DNA of 64,000 nt from Chaetoderma sp. LZ-2023a (lineage: Eukaryota > Mollusca > Caudofoveata > Chaetodermatida > Chaetodermatidae): positions 133,198,300-133,262,299 of the forward strand of contig CM067374.1 in assembly GCA_034401795.1 (NCBI GenBank), read 5' to 3'. Below, in pieces: positions 55,538 to 64,000 of this stretch (the first letter of the stretch is position 1; every line of letters starts with the position of its first letter). The notes under the pieces were generated by a model. It had not been told where the DNA came from and did not search any database. It was given only the letters and a program-made list of their open reading frames with translations. The translations under genes were made by a program, and so were the position numbers.

Positions 55538-56581
55538 ATCTGGCATTCTTCATTATTGCGTCGTCTTTACCTCCTAGGTATAACAGGGAAGCTATGGTTG
55601 ATTGCAAATGAAAAGTACAGAAACATGTCAGCACAAGTCAAGTGGGAGGGACATAGAAGTAGAAAGTTTGCTGTCAAACAAGGCCTTCTACAAGGTGGGG
55701 TCACATCTCCTGATTTTCATAAACCATATGAGGATCCGCTACTAAAATTACTTGAGCAAACAGCAACTGGTCTACATATTGGTTCAATATATCTGGGCTC
55801 AATAACACTATGTGATGATAAGACAGTCCTAGATACATCCCCAGATGGGTTACAGGTGGGACTGAATGCTGCAACAATGCATGCAAATAAAGAACGGTAT
55901 GTTAATGGCATTGCCAAAAGCCAAGTGATGGTTTTCAATCAAGGCAAAGAAACAGAATATGAGTGGACGCTAAACGAAGAAAAGATGGACGTGGTAAAGG
56001 AATATAAACATCTGGGACTAATAAGAACAGACGACAAAAGTGGCCTAGGCAAAGAAATTTTAAGAAAAGCTCATGCAACAGCTTATTCATTGATGGGTGC
56101 TGGCTTTCATGGAATTAATGGACTACGCCCAATTGTCAGTATAAAACTATGGTCAACATATGTAATACCACGATGTATGTATGGACTGGATGCATTAATT
56201 ATACCAAAGAAGAAAATGAGTCAGATCACTACACATGAAAGGAAAACCTTGCCGCAATTGCAATCACTTCCAAATAGTTGTGCAAATTCACTGGCATATT
56301 TACTTCTCGGTGCACTGTCGATAGAGGTGCAAATTGAAAAGAAGAAGCTGACATTACTTGGTGCAATACTAAGGAGTGAAGGCGCTGTCGAACAACAGTT
56401 AGCAATTCGGCAGCTCGTTATGAAAAGAGAAGGCAGACACAGTTGGTTTCAAGATGTTGAATTGATTTTACAAAAATATCAATTACCATCAACCCACCTG
56501 CTGCTACAAGACCCATCACCTAAATGTGTATGGAAGCGCCATGTCCAAAAGGCTGTAAACACAGTAGTCCAGAGATGCTAA
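55538..56581 (+). pseudogene. LINE-N reverse transcriptase, C-terminal half
   Basis: Begins at IWHSSLLRRLYLLGITGKLW, which continues motif A of the piece ending at 48883. Then come FAVKQGLLQGGVTSPDF (motif B; RQGG reads LQGG), LCDDKTVLDTSP (motif C with Cys before the Asp pair), VKEYKHLGLI and thumb-like sequence (SIKLWSTYVIPRCMYGLDAL). The frame is open to a stop at 56581. Protein similarity moves to another frame near 56530-56580. Confidence 0.88.
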
Positions 56582-57093
56582 AGGAAGACATTAAGCAGAA
56601 ATCATCAGCCCGGTTTGTGAATGTTGACATCCTTGATATCGGAAGGCCACATCCGATCTGGTCAACAGTGACAGCAAATACATATGATGTAAAACGTGCT
56701 GTCATCAAGGCAAGGTTACTAACTGGTACATACTATCTGCAAGCACACAGATCCAAATTTAATCAATATGAGAATGATGCCTGTCCTTTTTGTAAGAACA
56801 TTCTAGAAGACCATATGAATTTCCTAGTTCAGTATCCAGAAATTGCAGATATCAGAAGCATCTATATAGCGGAAATCGAGCATCTAGTGGCGGCAGATAG
56901 CTGGGAATTAATAAGCAAGGATGAGAATCTTATTCTCCAGATGTTACTCGACACAACTCTTTTGTTTGGCCTGATTGGAAGCGATTCAATGTTGAAAATT
57001 GAATCCATCTCCAGGAAACTCTGCTATAAACTTCATATCAGACGTAATCATCTCTTAAATGAAATGAATTACCTAACAAAGCTTGCATTGTAA
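56540..57093 (+). pseudogene. LINE-N C-terminal domain with C2HC-type cluster
   Basis: Continues the protein after a one-base frame change: KQKSSARFVNVDILDIGRPH, ARLLTGTYYLQAHRSKF, then CPFCKNILEDHMNFLVQYP, where the last cysteine expected in this RT-type cluster (C-x2-C...H...C) reads tyrosine or glutamine. It ends at a TAA (57093) after HLLNEMNYLTKLAL. Confidence 0.8.
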
Positions 57094-57457
57094 AATATCA
57101 AGTTAGTATAATTAAAGTCAATTGCACATAGAAAAATACGGTGCACTTTATGCTTTCTGGATGCTCCTACATGTATTTCAATAACAATGAACTCATTTAC
57201 GCGTCTGGTGAACATAAATTTACTCGTCTATGAACTGTGACCATTTACCTATATACAGATAGGAAAATCACTTGCGTGTGTACATGCATGTACATAAATG
57301 TCAGATTTAATGATTGTTTGCGTGTGTGTATAAAATATAATATATAATTAATGGAACTCCAGTAATTTGCGGATTCTAGAGATTCCCGGATAATACACCG
57401 AAAGGTGGTGCGCCAGACATTGGTGGAAACTCCAAGAACAGAACAGAACAGAACAGT
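57094..57457 (+). other. LINE-N 3' untranslated region and tail
   Basis: Non-coding. It ends with about four 'aacag' repeats directly before CR1 copy b resumes. Confidence 0.65.
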
Positions 57458-58760
57458 GCCTGTGGATTGGAAACTAGCCAACATCACGCCAATCTTTAAA
57501 AAAGGGGAAAGGACCAGCCAAGTAACTACAGGCCGATCAGTCTCACCTCATGTATAGGAAAATTCTTAGAAACATTACTTAGAAATCAAATCGTTGCCCA
57601 CCTAGAGAGCAACTACTTAATAAGCCATTCACAACATGGGTTTAGGAAAGGCCTATCAAACCTACATTGCTTTTTTGATAAAGTTACTACCCAATTAGAC
57701 AATGGACACCCAGTTGACATAATATACTTAGACTTTGCAAAGGCATTTGACAAAGTCCCGCATCAGAGGCTGTGCAAGAAAATTAAATCTCATGGGATAG
57801 ATGGGGAGATACTCCAATGGATTACAAATTGGTTATCAGATAGGAAACAGTGTGTCGTAATAAATGGACAGAAATCTAACTGGACAAGCGTAAAGAGTGG
57901 AATGCCCCAGGGATCGATCCTTGGGCCAATTTTATTTCTGATCTACATAAACGACATAGACGAAAACATTACAAGCCAAATTGGTAAATTTGCTGATGAT
58001 ACTAAATTAGGTAAAGAAATTCTGAACAAAGAAAGTACACTTAAACTCCAAGCAGATCTCCACAGAAGAAAAAGATTTGGGAATAACGATTCAGCAATCA
58101 ATGAAAGTGTCAAGACAATGTGAAGTAGCATCAAGAAAAGCAAACCAAGCCCTAGGCCTGATATATCGTACAATAAAATATAAATCCCGACCTGTTATTC
58201 TCCATGTTTACAAATCCCTCGTAAGTCCTCACTTAGACTACTGTATCCCCTTTTGGTGCCCACACCTACAAAAAGACATAGACTTACTGGAGCGGGTACA
58301 ACACAGGATGACACGCATGATCCCAGGTTTAGCAAGTATACCTTATGAAACACGTCTCCAGAAACTAAATCTTACAACATTGAAAACCAGGAGAATCCGA
58401 GCTGACATGATAGAAGTCTATAAAAGAATTTCTAACCAGGACCACATTAAGCCAAATGAATTCTTCACAATGGCATCTACACACACTAGGGGACATGCAC
58501 TTAAACTTTACAAACAACCCTGTCGACTTGATCTACACAAGTATTTCTTCACAAATAGCGTTGTTAATGTATGGAATTCTCTACCAACAGAAGCAATTAA
58601 CGCTCCAACATTAAATACATTCAAAAACAACCTAGACTCATTCTTCAAGTAACAGGGTTTTATATAGACCTAAGGTCGTCTAACTCCCAAAAATTGCAGT
58701 CACTTCTTCTACACTGAAGTATTTGACTACAATCACTGGTAAATCACTGGTAAATCATTA
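57458..58760 (+). pseudogene. CR1-type LINE copy b, downstream part
   Basis: Resumes at 'gcctgtggattgg' (VDWKLANITPIFKK). It shows QHGFRKG, YLDFAKAFDKVPHQ (motif A), SGMPQGSILGPILF (motif B) and FADDTKLG (motif C), all intact at the active site. It is broken by a one-base loss near 57505 and a deletion of about 132 bases at 58063 compared with copy a. The C-terminal part from 58077 is open: HLDYCIPFWCPHLQKDIDLL, MIPGLASIPYETRLQ, VWNSLPTEAINAP, DSFFK and a stop at 58652. The 3' end carries 'actggtaaatc' repeats. Confidence 0.9.
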
Positions 58761-59356
58761 ATAAACTTATATGTTTCTATTAGATCACCACGGAGTCGTC
58801 TATATTTCAATGACATTAAATTAAGCTTTTCAAGCCTCACTAGGTATGTATAGTTTTTGATTTGGGGAACTAATTTTGTTGCCCAACGCTGAACCCGTTC
58901 TATCAGTTTTGATTGCCTTTTGTAACACACAGTTACAATATTCGAGGATCGGTCTCACAAGAGACTTGTATAACAATGTGAATGTGCCTGGATCTAACTG
59001 TGTAAAGGTTCGTTTGATTATTCCCACAGTTTGATTTGCCTTCGACACTATGGAATTTATATGTTTATCAAAAGTAAGTGTGTCATCAATATGGACTCCT
59101 AGGTATTTTTTCACTTCTGATGTCGATACTGTATATGTTTGAGAGGAATCTGGCTGTCATAGTGTACTCCTTTCACAGATTAGTATTACCAAAGTGCATA
59201 ACATGAGTTTTGTTTGCATTAAATGACAGTTGCCATGTTTTACACCAGTTGCATACTGTATTTATATTATCCTGAATGTCATATTCGGTGGGATTTCCAT
59301 AGATCTTACTATCATCTGTAAAGATTTTGAAATAACAGCTTAATTTTTCTGATAGG

Positions 59357-59452
<96 letters not shown>

Positions 59453-59545
59453 CAGGAAAAGAGTAGGTCCAAGTAGACTACCCTGCGGTACACCACTAAT
59501 AACGTCCACCCAGTCTGATTGAGTGTCATTGATTTTACCCGTTGT
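58761..59545 (-). pseudogene. truncated LINE with a (TA)n expansion in the RT domain
   Basis: A minus-strand CR1-like RT piece: [19 protein letters not shown] and LFLLY (motif B), then the microsatellite, then [20 protein letters not shown] (motif C, FADD changed to FTDD), WCKTWQLSFNANKTHVMHFG, GVHIDDTLTFDKHI, LYKSLVRPILEYC, RVQRWATKLVPQIKN and SLKYRRLRGDLIETYKF. At least two frame changes occur. The C-terminus is cut by the end of CR1 copy b. Confidence 0.85.
59359..59451. repeat. (AT)n microsatellite, about 46 units
   Basis: Uninterrupted. On the minus strand it sits exactly in the codons TTA TAT ATA AAT of the LLYIND motif of the LINE. Confidence 0.98.
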
Positions 59546-59756
59546 TTTCTATTAGTTTAAAAAATTTCTGTCCACTTTACAATTTTTCTCCTATTCCATA
59601 TTTCCTCATTTTACTGGTGATCTCGCCCCTGCACCATCTCGCCCGGTAGTATCAATATAACAAATCTCGGGACATAAGCCAAGGCTTCTTTTTGCCCCTG
59701 TAGTATCAGTTGTATCTTACTTACTTATGTTTACTCATGTTGTTTCTGATCTTCCT
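59546..59756. other. spacer between LINE fragments
   Basis: No feature recognised. Confidence 0.4.
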
Positions 59757-60105
59757 CTATGGTAAGATCTTCATTTTCATACTGATGTCATGTACACTGC
59801 TGTGACTCCCAGTCTCCAGTGGTGCAGTATAATTATACATCAGTGGCTGATTCCTCCAATATTTATCAAGCCTGCCCTTAAAGGCATTCACTGATAAGGT
59901 GATAACAAGGGGCGATGGCAAGCTGTTCCATGTTTTCACCACTGTAACTGAAAATGGGTTCTTCCGGATCTCCAACCTAGCTCTAGACATAAACAGCATT
60001 TTGCTATGGCCTCTAGCCTCTCCTCTCTGAGATGCAACCACATCCTTCCATAGCCTGAAGATTTTACCAGTTCTGGTGTCATACGCACCATACATACTTA
60101 CTTCA
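59757..60105 (-). pseudogene. truncated LINE C-terminus
   Basis: An open stretch of about 112 codons with LRLWKD-like and RARLEIRKNPFSVTVVKTWN-SLPSPLV sequence, then NAFKGRLDKYW, the C-terminal landmarks of CR1-like RT proteins. It belongs to a different family from copies a and b. The 5' part is absent. Confidence 0.75.
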
Positions 60106-60300
60106 AAGTCTTAACATACTTACTTTCAGCTTTCAGCTAGGCAGAACGGATTATTTACACTATGCAGAAATAATACAATCTATATTTACATGTGCACAAT
60201 TGTTTTACTTTATAGAGTTGAAAAAATAAGTTGTGTCTGGTTTTAGGTTAGTTATTTAACCCTTATGTGACTTAGTTTATGTTTTCAAGATTCGAGATTA
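60106..60300. other. spacer between LINE fragments
   Basis: AT-rich sequence with no feature recognised. Confidence 0.4.
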
Positions 60301-61247
60301 TTTATTTTCATATTTGCTCATCACAATTACCACTGGATCCGATATATTCCTGTTTGCAGACGGCACCAAACTATTTAAATCAATATTTGATCAAACAGAT
60401 TGTATTTCCTTGCAAACTGATATAGACGCTATGTGTGCATGGACAAAAAAACTCATTATTACAGCTACATCCTGACAAGTGTAAAAGTATGCGTATTTCT
60501 ACCCACAGGACAATCCCGCACAAATACACAATGGACCCAAATAACCATAGTATAGACACCTCATCAACTGAAAAGGATATTGGGGTCGTGATTGACAAAC
60601 GATTATGTTTTGATTATCATATAAATGAAGAAATAAACAAATCCAACCAAATTATGGGACTGATTTTAGCCACATTTAGCCACATAGACAAAGAAAGCTT
60701 TAAACATCTATACAAATCCCTTGTCAGACCGCATATCGAGTATGCCAATGTAGTATGAGCACCATATTTGAAAAAACACATAAATGCAATAGAAAATGTA
60801 CAGAGGCGAGCCACCAAGCTTATCCCTGGCATGCAAAACCTTCCATACAGTAAACGCCTACACATATTGAATCTACCAACCTTCGCATTCAGACGACTGC
60901 ATGGGGATATGCTTGAAACATACACAATTTTACACAACCATTATGACATTCCCACATCCAAATGTATCCAACTTTATGGTGAAAGCAGTGTTGCGCGGGG
61001 TCATGGCATGAAAATCAAGAAAATCAGAGCTAGAATAAATCTAAGAAAATTTTATTTCCCGCTATGGTGCACAGACCATTGGAACAGTCTAGATGAAAGC
61101 ACTGTCACTGCACCATTCATAAATACATTCAAAAACAGACTTGATAAACTATGGAAAGACCATCCACTGCATTTCAATTTTGAATCTGTAGCAGACTTCA
61201 CCACTGTTTATGACACAGAAGTAGACCTGACGTTAGAGGTTTGCTAA
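60301..61247 (+). pseudogene. truncated CR1-like LINE, RT palm to C-terminus
   Basis: Starts ITTGSDIFLFADGTKLFK, where motif C has lost its second Asp (FADD to FADG). Then come LHPDKCKSMRISTHRTIPHK, EKDIGVVIDKRLCFDYHI, LYKSLVRPHIEYANVV, a TGA at 60758, RRATKLIPGMQNLPYSKRLH, RRLHGDMLETYTI, HWNSLDESTVTAP and FKNRLDKLWKDHP, ending at 61247. There is one frame change near 60460. It is inactive. Confidence 0.88.
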
Positions 61248-61250
61248 AGG

Positions 61251-62247
61251 CCTACAGTCAGTAGAATTTCGTGTTTCATCAGAATTTACAACAGGCATTC
61301 AACCACAGGCAAGCCTATGAAGTGGTGAGCTCATAACATATAAACATTAATTACAAAATATAGTATGACATATATAATATGATGTAACATAAATAGACAT
61401 ATATTATGTGAGATTATATGAACAGTAGGTACATATATGTATGATACAAACAGTAAAACAGGACAATTACAATGTTCCTAGCTATTTTGTCATGAGCAAT
61501 ATTTTAGCATTGTTATTGCTGATTTATGGGCGTCATGATTGAAGTGTAAGCTGTGCTAAGTTTTGGTGGTGTGCCACGGACAATACTGGACCAGTGGTCT
61601 AAGACAAACCACAGCCTCCACAAGTCAGCATGCAAACAAATGCTAGGCGCAGCATGGTGTAACCATTACAAGTCAACGGCGTATGCCTCGTAAAATGATG
61701 ATGATTATGATGATAAACATTAGCTGCGGTGTGCCACCTACACTTAGAACAGTTTGCACTCCACCCTTCATAGCTATTTGTTAGATGACTGATTTACTGT
61801 GTTTTGTGTGGCTGATTTAGGAATTGCTATTTTGCAAAGTTAGATTTGGTTTGGCTGTGGTTGATAGTCTTTCCTAGTCTAAGTTATGCCTTATGTCAAT
61901 TTGTGTATATGTGATTTCGGAGTCTGTAATAATAGCATTGGACAATATTGGTTGAGTACCTTTAGTAGTAGATTTATAAATTATATTTTGTATTTATGAG
62001 GTGGCCATGTTTTGTTTTGGGGGGGGGGGGGCGGGGTCCAAAACCGATAGCCGCTGTGTGTTGCCTACAGTCATGTGCCACTACTCTGAACATTAGTGTG
62101 CCGCCTACATTCAGAGCAGCTTGCACCCTTCCCTGTTGTTGCTTGCCTAATTATATCTAAAGCATGATGTAGTGTGTGATGTATACATGTACCGCATAGC
62201 TTTGTGATCACTACAATTATTTGTTGGCTGTTGGTTGGTAATCATCT
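61251..62247. other. LINE 3' regions and spacer
   Basis: Contains 'agcatgcaaacaaatgctag' at about 61628, which is also present at 43979; a 'gtatgcctcgtaaaatgatg' tail near 61680; and 'tagctgcggtgtgccacc', whose complement occurs near 44020. A G run lies at 62020-62033. There is no gene. Confidence 0.5.
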
Positions 62248-62860
62248 CTAGTAGAAGTTGTACATTATGTCATTGAAGAGTTTGTCTATTTCGAGTTTGA
62301 AAGTCGCTATGTTCTTGGCATTTGCAATTCTGGCTGGCAGAGAATTCCATGGGGTGATTACTCTGTTTGAAAAGACGTGTTTGCGAATGTCTTTGCTAAA
62401 CTGCTGCTTATGTAGCTTGTATGTGTGGCCGCATGTGGACTCCACGTGGGACTTCCTTAGTAACTTACTTGCTTCAATGTTGTAGTAGTCATTGAGTATT
62501 GTGTATGTCTCTATAAGATCACCTCTGAAGCATCTATATTTTAGAGACATCAGTCCGAGTGATGTTAATCTGTCCTTGTACTGGAGTGCCTTAAGTTGTG
62601 GGATACACTTCATTGCTCGCCACTGTATGCCCTCTAGTTTCTTAGACTGTCTCATTAGGTGAGGTGCCATACAGTATTGCAGTACTCCACGATTGGTCAG
62701 ACTATGGTCTTGAATAATGTAGTAAACATGGTTTGGTACATATATGTGAATGTTCTTTTGATCGCCCCAAGTATTCTATTCGCTTTTGTAATGATTGTAT
62801 TGATGTGGGTGTCAAATGATAGCCTGTCATCAATGTATACACCAGGCGTGGGTCCAAGTG
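62248..62860 (-). pseudogene. truncated LINE C-terminus
   Basis: Minus-strand: GVYIDDRLSFDTHINTIITK, a stop in the FKTIV-PIVEYC segment, then KLEGIQWRAMKCIPQLKALQ, SLKYRCFRGDLIETYTIL, KDIRKHVFSNRVITPWNSLP and FKLEIDKLFN to a stop at 62248. This is a CR1-like C-terminus that is truncated upstream. Confidence 0.85.
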
Positions 62861-62869
62861 CAGGGTATT

Positions 62870-63010
62870 GCATTTACATGCTAATGCAAATGTTTGTAAA
62901 TGATTCAAGTGCAAATGCAAGTGAAAATGTAGTCTAGCTCCTTTGCATTTAAATGCAAATGTTTGCAACTTATTCAAATGGAAGTAGAAATGCAAATGCA
63001 TTTACAAATG
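62870..63010. repeat. cluster of ATGCAAAT octamers
   Basis: ATGCAAAT occurs at about 62884, 62954 and 62991, with several one-off variants. An 18-base perfect palindrome TTTGCATTTAAATGCAAA lies at 62942-62959. It could be a decayed tandem repeat at the cut end of the neighbouring LINE. Confidence 0.6.
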
Positions 63011-63324
63011 CATTTGGATATTTGGTATGATACCCGGTATTGAAATTCAGAAACACAGTATACATCTGTCAACTATACATTTGCTGGTAATGAGTATCTT
63101 TGGGAAAATATATTGTAGTTTAAAGATGTAATTGGTTATAATTTATGAGCAATGATTTGACTGTAGTTTTTCATAGTCAGTGTTGGACATCACAGCGACG
63201 CATTTCTTTTAGATCATCAGATTATTAAAGCATGATAAACATTACATGTACTATAGAATATGAATAATAGAATAGCATATTATTATTAATCCAGGTATGG
63301 CCAAACAAGGCCTCTGTATTGGTC
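63011..63324. other. intergenic, nothing recognised
   Basis: AT-rich sequence with no exon or repeat end recognised. Confidence 0.4.
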
Positions 63325-63485
63325 TTGAAAAATGTCAATTGGAGACCAAGAAAAGATTATTTTCGAAATATTACCACTGGAATAACTGGCTCGCTTATCG
63401 AATCATGACAGGCTGGTTTATCGAACCAGTCATTCCAATGTTAAATTTTCAAAAATAGTCTTCTCTTTGTCTGAAAATGGAACTT
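63325..63485. repeat. HP-A hairpin repeat with a partial duplication at the tip
   Basis: The arms 'ggagaccaagaaaagattat' and 'atagtcttctctttgtctga' are intact. The stem tip 'ctggctcgcttatcga' is partly repeated ('caggctggtttatcga'). Confidence 0.6.
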
Positions 63486-63554
63486 TTCTATGAAAAAAAT
63501 ACTTATTTCACCATTAAAGTGGGTGTGCAACCATTAGAGAATAGAATATTAAGA

Positions 63555-63915
63555 TTCCTATATATGATGTTGATTATTTTGAAGGTAATTTCATGGATAG
63601 CCATTGCTCCCATGGAAGCAACATGTGGCAGTCAAATTACTTTCAAAATGATTATCAAATATTATGTTGAATATTTAAAAGGTAATTTCCTTGATAGCTG
63701 CTGCTCTGCCTATGGCAGCAACAGATTCCAAGTTTCTTTATTACTCCCAGGTCACACAGTGATATATGGGGAAAGTCAAATTACATTCAAAAGAGTTATC
63801 AGCTTATGAAACATCTGTAGGAATTTAATAGATATTCTGCTGACTATGTTGAATGAAATTTGACTGACAGCTGTGGGCAAAGGTTTCCAGTAAAATTTGT
63901 TCCAAAATATTCATC
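63555..63915. repeat. three consecutive HP-B-like hairpins
   Basis: Hairpin-like units at 63558-63655, 63660-63795 and 63843-63915. They share 'gttgaatatttaaaaggtaa' type left arms and 'cagtcaaattactttcaaaa' type right arms. The second also has an insertion in its right arm. Confidence 0.55.
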
Positions 63916-64000
63916 AGCTTATTCAATACCTGAATTACGATTCAGGCACTTCAAGATTCAAATGTTTAAATGTTAATTCCTATGACTGAGATAACCTTAG

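Larger units (their letters stand above)
48082..57457 (+). mobile_element. second-family non-LTR retrotransposon (LINE-N), split by DIRS-2
   Basis: Inserted into CR1 copy b. Without DIRS-2 it is about 2.7 kb, 5'-truncated, with an RT protein, a cysteine-rich C-terminus, a 3' UTR (57094-57440) and a tail of 'aacag' repeats at 57437-57456. No clear target duplication was seen apart from AGT at both edges. The protein is unlike CR1 (DTQKAFDV in motif A). Its clade was not assigned. Confidence 0.8.

Overview
The window is animal (metazoan) genomic DNA. It has split genes with GT-AG introns and AT-rich intergenic sequence, and it is densely packed with retrotransposons, DNA transposons, foldback hairpins, minisatellites and microsatellites. 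The mix of CR1-type LINEs, DIRS retrotransposons, an Academ-like DNA transposon, hAT MITEs and dispersed 'GAGCTAA' elements suggests a marine lophotrochozoan, most likely a mollusc such as a bivalve. That assignment is inference, not proof.

Only one host gene was recognised: a complete SFT2D2-type gene (vesicle-transport SFT2 family) on the minus strand. Seven coding exons lie between 46345 (ATG) and 13912 (stop). Together they give 489 coding bases (162 residues) spread over 32.4 kb. All junctions are GT-AG and the reading frame is kept throughout. Exon 5 is only 36 bases long. The introns account for most of the window's left and central content.

Layout. 1-13.9 kb, 3' of the gene: two dispersed hairpin repeat families (here HP-A and HP-B), hAT-like MITEs, a 742-bp TIR element, a decayed Tc1 element and a 13-copy minisatellite. 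13.9-46.3 kb: the SFT2D2 gene. Its 16.6-kb intron 5 holds a (TCA)-rich minisatellite in four arrays, a hAT element with an 8-bp target duplication, a 6.9-kb DIRS retrotransposon that split one array and itself received a SINE-like insertion, a 36-bp tandem repeat, and a 3.2-kb Academ-like transposon encoding an XPG/FEN1-like nuclease with a CXC cysteine domain. Other introns hold further hAT elements, modular repeats, a long hairpin and LINE pieces. 46.3-64 kb, upstream of the gene: a retrotransposon nest. A CR1 LINE is split by a different non-LTR element, which is split in turn by a second DIRS element. Five or more further truncated LINE pieces follow on both strands.

All transposon coding regions carry frameshifts, stops or lost catalytic residues, so they look inactive. 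The insertion junctions are well preserved: the DIRS-2 junction falls inside a reverse-transcriptase codon run, and removing the element restores the LINE reading frame with a single GTT. No bacterial-style operons, CRISPR arrays, rRNA or confident tRNA genes were seen.
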